From contig OY782831.1 in assembly GCA_963678375.2 (NCBI GenBank), positions 992,001-1,056,000 of the forward strand: DNA of 64,000 bases, written 5' to 3'. The translations under genes and the position numbers were made by a program. Numbering within the stretch: the stretch's first letter is position 1; the number at the start of each line of letters is the position of its first letter. Positions 34,478 through 44,228 of the stretch are shown here, in pieces. The DNA comes from JAEKNW01 sp963678375 (GTDB taxonomy: Bacteria; Cloacimonadota; Cloacimonadia; Cloacimonadales; JAFGVF01). The notes under the pieces were generated by a model. That model was not told where the DNA came from. It did not search any database and saw only the letters and a program-made list of their open reading frames with translations.

Positions 34478-36571
34478 ATGGCAACGACAGAATTAGATAA
34501 AATTAGAAATATTGGTATCATGGCACATATTGATGCAGGTAAAACTACTACCACTGAAAGAATTCTCTTTTATACTGGCAATATCCACAGGATGGGAGAA
34601 GTTCACGATGGTAACACAACAATGGACTGGATGGAACAAGAAAAAGAGAGAGGAATAACCATAACCTCAGCTACAACAGTTTGCCATTGGAGAAACCATC
34701 AAATTAATATTATCGATACACCTGGACATGTGGACTTCACTGCTGAAGTTGAACGTTCTCTAAGAGTTCTCGATGGAGCTGTTGCTGTATTCTGTGCAGT
34801 TGGAGGTGTAGAACCTCAATCAGAAACAGTATGGCATCAAGCTGATAAGTATAAAGTCCCTAGAATTGCCTTTATTAACAAAATGGATAGAAGTGGTGCC
34901 GACTTCGAAAATGTTGTTGAAATGATTCAAGAAAGATTATCTGACAGAGCTTTACCTATCCAACTTCCTATCGGAAGTGAAGATTGCTTTAAAGGTGTGA
35001 TTGATTTGATTAATATGAAGGCTATATATTTTGATCCAAACTCACTAGGAGCAAACTTCGAAACTAAAGATATACCAGAAGAATTAGTTGCAGATGCAGA
35101 AATGCACCAAGAAGCTTTGATTGACTTTATTGCTGAGTTTGATGAATCTCTTATGGAAAAATATTTAGAGGGTGATATATTAACACCCTGTGAAATCATT
35201 TCTCTTATCAGAAAAGGAGTTATCGCCAATAACTTTATCCCTGTTTTATGCGGTTCATCCTTAAAGAATAAAGGAGTTCAACCTCTTCTGAATGCTATTA
35301 TTGACTTCTTGCCTTCTCCTCTAGATGTACCACCTCTAATTGCGACAACCGCTGATGGACTCAAAGAAGAGATTGTACATCCAAAGTTAGATTCCAAGTT
35401 TTCAGGATATGCTTTCAAAGTTGTTACTGACAAGTTTTCTGGAAAACTTGTATATATAAGAGTTTATTCTGGTACATTGAAGAAAGGTGATCAATTTATC
35501 AATGTTAATAATGGTAAAAAAGAAAGAGCTGGGAGAATCTTGCAAATGTATTCTAACCGTAAACAGGACGTTGATGAACTTCATGCTGGTGATATTGGTG
35601 CTATTTTAGGAACTAAGTTTACTATGACTGGGGAAACAATTGCAGAAAAAAGCTATAATATTCTTTTAGCTAAGATGGATTTCCCAGATACAGTTATCTC
35701 CATTGCTATTGAAGCTAAATCAAAATCGGATGAAGCTAGCCTAAAAGATGCTTTAAATAAATTCCAAGAAGAAGACCCAACTATTAAGGTCCGTGAAGAC
35801 AAGGATACAGGTCAAACTCTTATTTCAGGTATGGGTGAGCTTCATTTAGAAATAATTGTAGATAGACTTTTCCGAGAGTTTAATGTAAATGCTAATGTCG
35901 GAGACCCTCAAGTTGCCTACAAAGAAACTATAACAGCAGCTAACTCTGCCCAAGAAGAGTTTGATAGAATGCTTGGAGACAAACGTTGTTATGCGAAAGT
36001 GAAGGTACGCATATCTCCAATGACCCCAGAAGAAATATCATCTAAACAAAAAAATATCTATGAATATAAAGACAAAGGTAACTTACCATTAAACTTCAGA
36101 CATGCTATTGAAGAATCTGCTATTAATGCCCTCAATGATGGTCCTATTTTCTCTGCAAACCTAGAAAGAGTTAGAGTAGAAGTTCTTCAAGCTGAGACTC
36201 TTCCAGAAGAGACTAATGATACAGGCTTTAGAATTGCTACATCAATGGCAGTTTCCAGAGCCATTAGAGAAACATCAAGTGCTCTTTTAGAACCTATTAT
36301 GCTGGTAACTGTTATTACTCCTGAAGAAAACGTAGGAGACATAATTGCTGATATAAACAGTAAAAGAGGTAAGATTGAAGAAATTAGGAGTCAAAACAAT
36401 AACAAACAAGAGATTCTTGCTAAAGTACCTATGCGTGAACTCTTTGGTTACTCAACTACTATCAGATCAATTTCCTCTGGTAGAGCAATTTATACTATGG
36501 AATATGATAGCTATCAAATAGTTCCTAATAATATAAAAGAAGAGATCATAAAGAAGATCAGAGGTTATTAA
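34478..36571 (+). CDS. fusA: Translation elongation factor G
   Basis: A 697-residue GTPase that drives ribosomal translocation. G motifs: AHIDAGKTTTTERIL, ERGITITSAT, DTPGHVDFTAEVERSLR, INKMDRSG and CGSSLKNKGV. Domains II-V follow (GKLVYIRVYSGTL, GMGELHLEIIVDRL, PMRELFGYSTTIRSISSGRA). It is not in an rpsL-rpsG-fusA-tuf cluster but a single-gene unit with its own promoter. It may therefore be the only EF-G or a second copy specialised for translocation or recycling; the sequence here does not decide. Confidence 0.92.
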   Translation: MATTELDKIRNIGIMAHIDAGKTTTTERILFYTGNIHRMGEVHDGNTTMDWMEQEKERGITITSATTVCHWRNHQINIIDTPGHVDFTAEVERSLRVLDGAVAVFCAVGGVEPQSETVWHQADKYKVPRIAFINKMDRSGADFENVVEMIQERLSDRALPIQLPIGSEDCFKGVIDLINMKAIYFDPNSLGANFETKDIPEELVADAEMHQEALIDFIAEFDESLMEKYLEGDILTPCEIISLIRKGVIANNFIPVLCGSSLKNKGVQPLLNAIIDFLPSPLDVPPLIATTADGLKEEIVHPKLDSKFSGYAFKVVTDKFSGKLVYIRVYSGTLKKGDQFINVNNGKKERAGRILQMYSNRKQDVDELHAGDIGAILGTKFTMTGETIAEKSYNILLAKMDFPDTVISIAIEAKSKSDEASLKDALNKFQEEDPTIKVREDKDTGQTLISGMGELHLEIIVDRLFREFNVNANVGDPQVAYKETITAANSAQEEFDRMLGDKRCYAKVKVRISPMTPEEISSKQKNIYEYKDKGNLPLNFRHAIEESAINALNDGPIFSANLERVRVEVLQAETLPEETNDTGFRIATSMAVSRAIRETSSALLEPIMLVTVITPEENVGDIIADINSKRGKIEEIRSQNNNKQEILAKVPMRELFGYSTTIRSISSGRAIYTMEYDSYQIVPNNIKEEIIKKIRGY

Positions 36572-36594
36572 GTTTTATATACCTTTTAAATCAA

Positions 36595-36677
36595 TCCCAG
36601 ACAGTGCAGTAGACCTTTATGATTAGCACTATATTATTCTGCACTCTTCAGTAAAGTTCTACTACACTATCTGGGTT
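36595..36677. repeat. Dispersed palindromic repeat, family A copy 1
   Basis: CCCAGACAGTGCAGTAG (from 36596) and CTACTACACTATCTGGG (to 36675) pair at 15 of 17 positions around a ~45-base centre with its own GCAC/GTGC-type repeats. The same arm, CCAGATAGTGTAGTAGA, recurs at 49639. The remainder of 36572-36854 contains the promoter for the aldolase gene. Confidence 0.6.
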
Positions 36678-36791
36678 AATAAATACAGAGAAGTTGGCCA
36701 TGCTTACTTCTCTTCTTTTTAGCTGAAATATGTTATCCCCACAAACTTAACTCTTGACTTTGATTCAAATACAGCTACTTGCTTATTTTCC

Positions 36792-36821
36792 TTGACAGTT
36801 TATATTTTAGTTAAATAGTGA
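36792..36821 (+). promoter_or_regulatory. Probable promoter of the aldolase-GAPDH operon
   Basis: TTGACA (36792-36797) with TAGTGA (36816-36821) 18 bases on, 33 bases before the ATG. The -35 box is perfect, the -10 box weak. Confidence 0.45.
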
Positions 36822-36854
36822 GTTAATTAAAAATAAAACACATCGGGAGGATGT

Positions 36855-37829
36855 ATGTTCTACAATGGATGCAGAATGAAAGAAGTCTTTTTAAAGGCTA
36901 AGAAAAACAAATTTGGTATTATTGCCTCAAATGTTGTCTTCGATTTCGCAGTTAGACCTATAATACAAGGCTACATGAAGCATAACTCTGACGGGTTATT
37001 ACAGATGAGTTCAGGTGCGGTCAAATATGCAGCTGGTGAATCGCAAGATATCTATACTGGTGCCCACTTAATTTCTAACACTGTCAAGACTTTTGCAAGT
37101 CAGTTTAAAAATGCCGGAGTTGGTCTTCATATCGATCACGCAACTCCAAATTATATGGATTTCGTAATTTATTGTATTGAAAATGGACTAGTGTCATCAG
37201 TTATGATTGATGCCTCTCATGAAAAATTTGAAGAGAATGTAAGAATCTCAAAAGAAATTGTTACAGTAGCTCATAGATACGGAGTTATAGTTGAGGGTGA
37301 AATAGGCTATATTAAAGGAACAGAAGATGAAATAGTTTCTGATACAGAATTATATACATCACCTGAAGAAGCTCTTGAATATGTTTCAAAAACTAATGTA
37401 GATCTCTTTGCAGCCTCAGTAGGAACCAATCATGGTGTTTCTAAGGGTTCTAAAATCAAACTTAACCTCGATCTTATAAAAGAGATAGATAATCTTCTTA
37501 TTGCTAATAAGTTAGAACGTGGAATCGTATTACACGGAGCTTCAGGCTTAACTGATTATCAACAACAAACTGCTATAGCTAATGGTGTTGTTAAAATTAA
37601 CAAAGATACTTGTTATCAAATGGATGCAGCTGAAGCAGTTGCCAAATTCTGGGGAGAAAATGCAGATGCGATTATTCCTCCTAAAGGTGTCGATCCTGAA
37701 GAATTTATGCCTGACAAAAAAAGATTTGACCCTCGTAAATGGATAATCTTTGGTGAAAAAGCTCAACAAAAAACAGTTGAAGACTTAGTTACTATGAGTG
37801 GTTCTGCTAACCAATCAATCTTATTATAA
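36855..37829 (+). CDS. Class II fructose-bisphosphate aldolase
   Basis: A 324-residue zinc-dependent aldolase that cleaves fructose-1,6-bisphosphate. Motifs: GLHIDHATP with a zinc-binding His and the catalytic Asp, VMIDASHEKFEENV, VEGEIGYIKGTEDE, AASVGTNHGVSKG and VLHGASGLTDYQ. Short insertions make it a 320-330 residue subtype, close to fbaA/fba relatives. The first ATG follows GGAGG at a short spacing; a second Met (MKEVFLKAK) is possible. It is followed after 21 bases by GAPDH, a glycolytic pair. Confidence 0.9.
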   Translation: MFYNGCRMKEVFLKAKKNKFGIIASNVVFDFAVRPIIQGYMKHNSDGLLQMSSGAVKYAAGESQDIYTGAHLISNTVKTFASQFKNAGVGLHIDHATPNYMDFVIYCIENGLVSSVMIDASHEKFEENVRISKEIVTVAHRYGVIVEGEIGYIKGTEDEIVSDTELYTSPEEALEYVSKTNVDLFAASVGTNHGVSKGSKIKLNLDLIKEIDNLLIANKLERGIVLHGASGLTDYQQQTAIANGVVKINKDTCYQMDAAEAVAKFWGENADAIIPPKGVDPEEFMPDKKRFDPRKWIIFGEKAQQKTVEDLVTMSGSANQSILL

Positions 37830-37850
37830 GAAATTAAGGAGAATTTTAAA

Positions 37851-38852
37851 ATGAAAAAAGTCGCTATTAATGGATTCGGAAGAATCGGAAGATTAGTAAT
37901 GAGAGCTATTCTAGCTAATCATACTGATGTAATGGAAGTTGTTGCTATTAATGATTTAACAGATGCAAAAACATTAGCTCATCTTTTTAAATTTGATTCT
38001 GTTCATAAGCAATATAATGGTAGTGTAGAAGCCAAGGAAAACTCAATAGTAATTGATGGTAAAGAAATTCATATCTACAGCGAAAGAAATCCTGAAGATC
38101 TTCCTTGGGCTGAATTAAATATTGATTTAGTTTTCGAATGTACAGGTATCTTTAGAAAAAGAGAACAATGTCAAATGCATATCAATGCAGGTGCTAAAAA
38201 AGTTGCTCTTTCTGTTCCAGCCAAAGGTGATGTTGATGCAACTATAGTAATAGGTGTAAACGATGAGACACTTAAAGATGACCATAAAATAGTTTCCAAT
38301 GCTTCATGTACTACTAACTGTTTAGCTCCTGTTGCAAAAGTTTTACATGATAATTTCACTATCAAATCAGGTTTGATGACAACTATTCACTCATACACAA
38401 ATGACCAGAAAATCTTAGATCTACCTCATAGTGATTTAAGAAGGGCTAGAGCTGCTGCTGTAAATATGATACCTACCACTACCGGTGCAGCAAAAGCTAT
38501 CGGTTTAGTAATACCTTCACTGAAAGGTGTTCTAGATGGTATGGCAGTTAGAGTTCCAACTCCTGATGGTTCACTTGTTGACCTGACTGTGATTTTGGAA
38601 AAAGAAACCTCAGCAGAAGAAATAAATGCTCTAATGAAAAAAGCAGCAGAAAATGAAATGAAAGGAGTTTTAGAGTACTCTGATTTACCTCTTGTATCTA
38701 GCGATATTGTTGGAAATCCTGCTTCATCTATCTTTGATTCTGACTTAACAGCAGTCCAGGGTGGAATTGTTAAGATAATCACTTGGTATGATAACGAATG
38801 GGGTTATTCAAACAGATTAGCCGAACTTGGTAAAAAGATGATTAGCTTCTAA
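37851..38852 (+). CDS. gap: Glyceraldehyde-3-phosphate dehydrogenase
   Basis: A 333-residue phosphorylating GAPDH. The Rossmann start is AINGFGRIGRLVMRA; INDLTDAKTLAHL puts Asp35 after the second strand, favouring NAD over NADP. The catalytic Cys153 lies in SNASCTTNCLAP, the His in TTIHSYTNDQ, and substrate-contact AVNMIPTTTGAAKAI is conserved. C-terminus WYDNEWGYSNRLAEL is typical. It follows aldolase in one operon and is closed by a strong palindromic terminator. Confidence 0.97.
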   Translation: MKKVAINGFGRIGRLVMRAILANHTDVMEVVAINDLTDAKTLAHLFKFDSVHKQYNGSVEAKENSIVIDGKEIHIYSERNPEDLPWAELNIDLVFECTGIFRKREQCQMHINAGAKKVALSVPAKGDVDATIVIGVNDETLKDDHKIVSNASCTTNCLAPVAKVLHDNFTIKSGLMTTIHSYTNDQKILDLPHSDLRRARAAAVNMIPTTTGAAKAIGLVIPSLKGVLDGMAVRVPTPDGSLVDLTVILEKETSAEEINALMKKAAENEMKGVLEYSDLPLVSSDIVGNPASSIFDSDLTAVQGGIVKIITWYDNEWGYSNRLAELGKKMISF

Positions 38853-38872
38853 GCTATCAAATATATATTTCT

Positions 38873-38902
38873 AAGGAGTCTGTTAACAGACTCCTTATTT
38901 TT
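38873..38902. terminator. Bidirectional terminator after gap
   Basis: A 24-base perfect palindrome with half AAGGAGTCTGTT, followed on the plus strand by ATTTTTTG. It also overlaps the stop codon of the convergent Cys-rich gene. Confidence 0.88.
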
Positions 38903-39134
38903 TGCTATTTTTTTTCTCTATTCCTTGTTTACGAATATCACACTTAAAACAATGAACAAAGAGTATCTTTTCAGATGATTTACATCCAGAACAATTAAAA
39001 TCCTCTACTTTGAGAGGATTTTCTCTTGTTGAATATTTTTCAAATAATTCTCGTCTCAGCTTATGATCATTCTTTTTCCAAGCTTGATAAGTAGGGCATT
39101 CTGAACAATCAAAACCACAATAGCCTTTAAGCAT
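38895..39134 (-). CDS. Small Cys-rich DUF3795-type protein
   Basis: A 79-residue protein with the pattern YCGFDCSECPTY, NCSGC and HCFKCDIR: seven to eight cysteines in pairs that match the DUF3795 family, likely binding zinc or an Fe-S cluster. Function is unknown. It overlaps the preceding small membrane protein gene by 8 bases, so it belongs to the ABC-exporter operon. Length is normal for the short DUF3795 members. Confidence 0.75.
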   Translation of the reverse strand: MLKGYCGFDCSECPTYQAWKKNDHKLRRELFEKYSTRENPLKVEDFNCSGCKSSEKILFVHCFKCDIRKQGIEKKNSKK

Positions 39135-39408
39135 TTGGCTCTTTTAGTCCATCTTTCATAGCTTCTTTCTGCTTAGCTAATTCTTGGGTTAACATATTAT
39201 TTTTTCTTTTTAACTCACCTATTACGCTTCCTCTTTGAGTATTAACCCAGATTATAGCGATATTTGAGACTAATAATAAAATAAGTGAGATAAACATTAC
39301 GGCTATCTCTAACCATCCTAAATCTTGTGCAGATTTATAAATATTAAAAAACGCTAATCCACTTAGAGATGTTAGAACTAGATTAATAACAGCTAATAAA
39401 TATAACAT
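39127..39408 (-). CDS. Small membrane protein with C-terminal coiled coil
   Basis: A 93-residue protein with two predicted membrane helices (about 3-22 and 33-55) and a charged helical tail (GELKRKNNMLTQELAKQKEAM). I do not recognise a family. It overlaps the upstream permease by one base (TAATG) and the downstream DUF3795-type gene by eight, so it may assist the exporter; this is context only. Confidence 0.65.
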   Translation of the reverse strand: MLYLLAVINLVLTSLSGLAFFNIYKSAQDLGWLEIAVMFISLILLLVSNIAIIWVNTQRGSVIGELKRKNNMLTQELAKQKEAMKDGLKEPNA

Positions 39409-40205
39409 TAATTTTCTCCTTTTATGAAAATGTATTTCTTCAGTACATCAAATTTATTAAAAGAAACTTTCTTTAATAATAATATAACCAAAAAGATAGA
39501 AATTGCCATTGTAGAAAATATAGCTATCATAATAGCAATTTGGTATTTTATCGCTGTCATTGGAACAGATCCCCCAAGAATTTGACCTGTCATCATCCCA
39601 GGTAAGGAAACTAGTCCAATTGTAGCAATTGAAGCAAGAGTAGGCCGTAAACCACGCTTGATACTTTCTCTAACAATAGGTTTCAAAGCTTCTTGTCTGC
39701 TAGCACCTAATGATAGAGTAAAAAAGTATTCTTTTTCTCTATTCTTAAAATAATCAAAGAAAGTATTTGTAGCTATTATATTACCTTTTAATGAGTTCCC
39801 TAACAGCATTCCTGAAATTGGGATTAGATATTTAGCATTAAATATATCAGAGATATTCACTATAAAATAGTTGAAGTAGGCAATATTAATAAATAATGAT
39901 ATAGCTAAAGCTCCTACTATTGGAAAGAAAAAAAGTCTTTTACAAATTCCATTTGATTTAATAATACTAAATGTTGAAACTAGTATCATGACAAATAACC
40001 AAGCTATGTTTAGCCAAGGATTATCCCATTCAAAGATATATTTTAAATATAATCCAACAAGTCCTAACTGAATAGACATTCTTACAACACTGATAAAGGT
40101 CTCTTTCATTAATTTTATCTGCATTAAATAAAGAATGCTCAGTGGCAAAATCAATAGCAAATAAGCAAAAATCATAGAAGTTAGATTTAGATCAGTTGCT
40201 CCCAT
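39408..40205 (-). CDS. fetB: FetB/UPF0014-family ABC exporter permease
   Basis: About 265 residues with six to seven membrane helices. Family motifs are visible: SVVRMSIQLGLVGLYLKYIF near the N-terminus, ISGMLLGNSLKG, LGASRQEALKPIVRESIKRGLRPTL and GLVSLPGMMTGQILGGS. E. coli FetAB exports iron under oxidative stress; the substrate here is inferred only. Start chosen at MGATDLNL, whose ATG overlaps the stop of the ATPase gene (TAATG); the longer frame runs into that gene. Confidence 0.85.
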   Translation of the reverse strand: MGATDLNLTSMIFAYLLLILPLSILYLMQIKLMKETFISVVRMSIQLGLVGLYLKYIFEWDNPWLNIAWLFVMILVSTFSIIKSNGICKRLFFFPIVGALAISLFINIAYFNYFIVNISDIFNAKYLIPISGMLLGNSLKGNIIATNTFFDYFKNREKEYFFTLSLGASRQEALKPIVRESIKRGLRPTLASIATIGLVSLPGMMTGQILGGSVPMTAIKYQIAIMIAIFSTMAISIFLVILLLKKVSFNKFDVLKKYIFIKGEN

Positions 40206-40816
40206 TACCAGACCACCTTTTTTAGACCTCTTCTTTGCCATATTTCATCATGAGAAACAACAATAATTGTCTGTTTCATCTTCATAAAATAGTCTGCAAT
40301 AAAGTCTTTCAATTCACTATTAAGAGCAGAGGTTATCTCATCCAATAGAAAAATCTCTCTATCTAATAATTGCATAATTAAAATACCAATCCTTTGTCTT
40401 TCACCACCTGATAGTGAACTAGTCATTTGAGACAAAGTATCCGAGGGCAGTCTCAGTTGACCCAACATTCTACTAACCTTATCTTTATCATAGATTATAT
40501 TTTGATTTGACTGATAGGCTAAAACACCTTTAATAAAGTCTTCAACCTTCATTTTAGGAATAGTTATTTCTTGGGGAAGATAGGCAATCTTTTGTCTAAT
40601 CTCTTTAACATTTTGAGCAGTTAACTCTTTATCATTAATAAAAACTTGGCCAGTATCTGCTTTTACAAAACCCATTATTATTTTGAGAAGAGTTGATTTA
40701 CCCTTACCGGAGGGACCATTAAGCAAAATCTTATCTCCCTGTGAAATATGTAAACTATAGTTTGTGAATAACTCTTTGTCTCCAAATTTAAGAGAAATAT
40801 TCTTTAACTTAATCAT
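40205..40816 (-). CDS. fetA: FetA-like ABC transporter ATP-binding protein
   Basis: A 203-residue ATPase: Walker A NGPSGKGKSTLLK, Q-loop YLPQEITIP, signature SSLSGGERQRIGI, Walker B EIFLLDEITSALN and switch His in IVVSHDE. It is the partner of the permease encoded directly downstream, with stop and start overlapping by one base. Gene order ATPase-permease and the UPF0014 permease match fetAB (ybbLM). Confidence 0.88.
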   Translation of the reverse strand: MIKLKNISLKFGDKELFTNYSLHISQGDKILLNGPSGKGKSTLLKIIMGFVKADTGQVFINDKELTAQNVKEIRQKIAYLPQEITIPKMKVEDFIKGVLAYQSNQNIIYDKDKVSRMLGQLRLPSDTLSQMTSSLSGGERQRIGILIMQLLDREIFLLDEITSALNSELKDFIADYFMKMKQTIIVVSHDEIWQRRGLKKVVW

Positions 40817-40833
40817 GTATCCTCATTAATGTT

Positions 40834-43800
40834 TTAGATTTCATAATTAAATAAATCTTTAATCTGATCAACTGACATTGATTTCAAGATATTATCATTG
40901 TTTTCGATTATTTGTTCAAATAGTTCTTTTTTACTGTTCTGTAAAGAGATAATCTTCTCTTCCACAGTTCCTTTAGAAATAAGCTTATAGACCTGTACTT
41001 TCTTAGTCTGACCAATTCTATGAGCTCTATCAATTGCTTGGTTTTCAATCATTGGATTCCACCATGGGTCTGTCAAGATTACTGTGTCAGCAGCAGTGAG
41101 ATTTAAACCATAACCACCAGTTTTTAAGCTTATCAAGAATACTTTTATTTTTGTATTATTATTAAAGTTTTCAATATGTTGTTGTCTATCTTTAGTTTTA
41201 CCATCGAGATATTCATAAGGAATTCCATGCTTTTCAAGCATCTTTTTTACTATCTGTAACATTCCAATGAACTGACTAAAGACTAATATCTTTCTATCAG
41301 AATCTATTGCATCAAGGATTAACTCCTGTAGTAATTCAACTTTACTAGATATTTCGAAATCATTCTTAATAGATTTCTCAACTAAACTTGGATGATCACA
41401 GATTTGCCTAAGCTTCATAAGAGCTGTTAAGATATTTATATAGTTTATCTTCTCTTCTTGGTTTTGATTAAAGTAAGATTTCTTTATCTTTTCAAGAAGT
41501 TGCATATATACTTTTTCTTGGACAGGAGAAAGTTTACAGAAGGCTATTTGTTCCTGCTTATTAGGAAGTTCTAATAGCACATCAGACTTTTTTCTCCTAA
41601 GAATGAAGGGTGAAATCATCTTGTTTAAATCTTCTCTTTTATCTGTGTTCTCTGTCCCAGAAAAGGTTCGCACAAATCTTTGTTTACTCATCAAGTAGCT
41701 AGGTAGCAAAAAGTCGAAAAGAGACCATATCTCAGAAATATCATTCTCTAAAGGAGTTCCTGTTAGGGCAATTCTGTGCTGTGATTTCAACTTTTTAATA
41801 GCTTTGGTCCTTAGTGCTGTAACATTCTTAATATGCTGAGCTTCATCAAGAACTACATAATAAAAATTAGTTTGACCTAAAAACTCAATATCGTTCTGAA
41901 TAATCGAATAGGATGCTATCAAGATATCAAAATTCACCTTGTTCAACATATCTATCCTCTCTTGTCTATTACCTTCATAGATTATAAAGGACTTATCAAG
42001 TTTGAATTTCTTAAACTCAGCAGCCCAGTTATAAATAAGTGTTTTAGGGCAAATAATTATGCTCTTCTGTCCTTGAGGAACTTCTGCTAATACTGAAATA
42101 GCCTGTATAGTCTTACCCAGTCCCATCTCATCAGCTAGAATTCCATTTAATTGGTAGTGTTCTAACATTTTCAGCCATTTATAGCCTGATCTTTGATAAG
42201 ACCTCATAATATGGTTTAAAAAGAAAGGTACTTCAGGAGAATTCTTTAACTTCCCTCTTAATAAATCTTGGGACATTGAATCAATATACTTGTCCCCATA
42301 GAGCTTGATTGCCGGGTTATCATTAACCATTTTAAAAAAGTATGGTATATTTTGATAAGACATTGAATAGACTTTATCTTTCGTTTGATCAGACTTATTA
42401 AGCAAGTTCTCCATCTGATTAAAAACTTCTTTATTCTCAAAGAAGATTAATCTACCATCAGCTAATGTCATAAACTTCTGATTTGAATTGAAAAACTTCT
42501 TTAGTTCTTTATGAGTGAATGAGAAATCTTTGTACTTATAAGTTACTTCATAATTAAACCAGTTGATTTCTTCTTTAGTTTGAGTCTTAATCTCTGCTTG
42601 TAAGTGAACTTTATAGACAAAATCTTTCTTTAATTCATCAGAAAGTTGAATATTCCAATCTTCATTTGATAGTTCAAAAATAGCTTTTTTGAGAAGATCA
42701 ATGCTTAATGCTCCTTCAAAATAAAGTTGAGAATCACTCTCTAATCTTTGATACTGAGGATTTGGTAGTTTTTCTAAGAATTCAAATACTTCATTAAAAA
42801 CTAAAGGTGGAATATAGAACCAGGCTTTCAAACCTTCTTCATACTCATAATTAATTAAGTTTGAATTTAATCTAATAACCGATAAAGGTAAAGAGATAAT
42901 GTCATTATATATCAATGACCCATTCATAACTACAGCTTGGTCTTCTTTACTTAGCTGAAAATAAATTTTGGGTCTATTATCATAAATTTCGGGTAAGATA
43001 ATGTCTTCGTCAATATCTAAATAATAATTTGAAAGAGTTAACTGTTTAGCAACAACGGCATGATAGTAGATGATATCTTTGGGGGAAAGAATAATGCCAG
43101 ATTCACACATTTCTTTAAAGAGATTACTCTTAAAAGGTAAATCAACCTTGTAGAGTTCATTCCTAATAAAAATATAAATAGAATTAAAATAAAAGGAAGC
43201 AGATATATCTTGCTCAAAGTCTGCTCTTAAGATTGCTTTATCTTGTTTTAGTTTTTCAATTTTAAAGTGGATTGGTAACTTTTTTTCTTGCCAGATTATC
43301 TTATCACCTGTTTCTGCAATAAATATTTTATCTTGAAGATATCTAAGGTGTGGCAAAATTAAGTTAAAATCTTTTTTGTAAAAGCTAAAAAAGCTATTTT
43401 TACTACTAAAAGAGCATTTATAATGATTTAAAACTGCTAACAGAGTCAATTCTTCTTCTCGGAAAACTTTCATCTGTTTTTCAGCTCTCTGTATGTCCTT
43501 AGACGTTGCTTTTTTAACTTCTTTCTCTGCCTTAATATATGAAATTATTCTTAAGTCAAACTCATCGTAACCATTAAATGTTAATCTTATCTTATCTGAT
43601 TTGGGATTAAACAACTCTGAAATAGTGATATAACTCTTAGCATAACGTGTCTGAAAATCTTCATCAAACTTTAAATCTGATCGATTATATACTTCAATAA
43701 TATCATCATCTTCTAAGATGTCATCTGAAAGATATTTGTAAGAGTAATCTACTACTGTTAAATAATGATTGCATGATTTATCAAGGTCTTCAGAGCAGTA

Positions 43801-44022
43801 GTGTTCAAGAATAGTTGCATTTTTTGCATCATACTTAATCCGTACAATTCCTGGAAAAAACTTCTTGAAAAAGTTTTGTGCAAAAAAAATTAAATTATAA
43901 TTGCCATTCTGATCAATACTCTTCCAAAATAAGATATCACCTTTTTCTGTTTTAAGTACATGGTCACGAAAATACCAAGAATTCGCATGAATATTATACT
44001 CTTTTCTGAATAATTTAGCCAT
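40834..44022 (-). CDS. SNF2-family helicase/ATPase with long N-terminal region
   Basis: A 1062-residue Swi2/Snf2 protein. The last ~460 residues are the ATPase: motif I LADEMGLGKTIQAI (about 628), motif II DEAQHIKN, motif III ALTGTPLEN, then the C-terminal lobe with KILVFSQF, LISLKTGGYGLNLTAADTV and QAIDRAHRIGQTKKVQVYK. The first ~580 residues have no SWIM zinc finger or other domain I can name; they are rich in beta-strand and lysine. Bacterial members remodel RNA polymerase or other DNA-bound proteins. It lies 17 bases upstream of the FetAB-like genes, probably in one operon. Confidence 0.88.
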   Translation of the reverse strand: MAKLFRKEYNIHANSWYFRDHVLKTEKGDILFWKSIDQNGNYNLIFFAQNFFKKFFPGIVRIKYDAKNATILEHYCSEDLDKSCNHYLTVVDYSYKYLSDDILEDDDIIEVYNRSDLKFDEDFQTRYAKSYITISELFNPKSDKIRLTFNGYDEFDLRIISYIKAEKEVKKATSKDIQRAEKQMKVFREEELTLLAVLNHYKCSFSSKNSFFSFYKKDFNLILPHLRYLQDKIFIAETGDKIIWQEKKLPIHFKIEKLKQDKAILRADFEQDISASFYFNSIYIFIRNELYKVDLPFKSNLFKEMCESGIILSPKDIIYYHAVVAKQLTLSNYYLDIDEDIILPEIYDNRPKIYFQLSKEDQAVVMNGSLIYNDIISLPLSVIRLNSNLINYEYEEGLKAWFYIPPLVFNEVFEFLEKLPNPQYQRLESDSQLYFEGALSIDLLKKAIFELSNEDWNIQLSDELKKDFVYKVHLQAEIKTQTKEEINWFNYEVTYKYKDFSFTHKELKKFFNSNQKFMTLADGRLIFFENKEVFNQMENLLNKSDQTKDKVYSMSYQNIPYFFKMVNDNPAIKLYGDKYIDSMSQDLLRGKLKNSPEVPFFLNHIMRSYQRSGYKWLKMLEHYQLNGILADEMGLGKTIQAISVLAEVPQGQKSIIICPKTLIYNWAAEFKKFKLDKSFIIYEGNRQERIDMLNKVNFDILIASYSIIQNDIEFLGQTNFYYVVLDEAQHIKNVTALRTKAIKKLKSQHRIALTGTPLENDISEIWSLFDFLLPSYLMSKQRFVRTFSGTENTDKREDLNKMISPFILRRKKSDVLLELPNKQEQIAFCKLSPVQEKVYMQLLEKIKKSYFNQNQEEKINYINILTALMKLRQICDHPSLVEKSIKNDFEISSKVELLQELILDAIDSDRKILVFSQFIGMLQIVKKMLEKHGIPYEYLDGKTKDRQQHIENFNNNTKIKVFLISLKTGGYGLNLTAADTVILTDPWWNPMIENQAIDRAHRIGQTKKVQVYKLISKGTVEEKIISLQNSKKELFEQIIENNDNILKSMSVDQIKDLFNYEI

Positions 44023-44204
44023 ATTTTTTTACCCCAACAGCAATTATAGAAAATTCACTAAATATGTATAGTTATTTTTTTGAAATTATCAATTAAGAGA
44101 ATGCAAGTGTATATATGCTAATCTTTAGCTACAACTCTATTTATCTATCTTTTCCTTATTACAAACTATTTTAGATTATTTCGCGTTAAAGTTTATCCAA
44201 AAGG

Positions 44205-44228
44205 AATAGGGGTTTAACAACCCCTATT
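44205..44228 (-). terminator. Terminator overlapping the kamE stop codon
   Basis: AATAGGGG and ACCCCTATT-type arms form an 8-bp stem, followed by CCTTTTGG on the minus strand. It overlaps the last codon of kamE. Confidence 0.65.
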
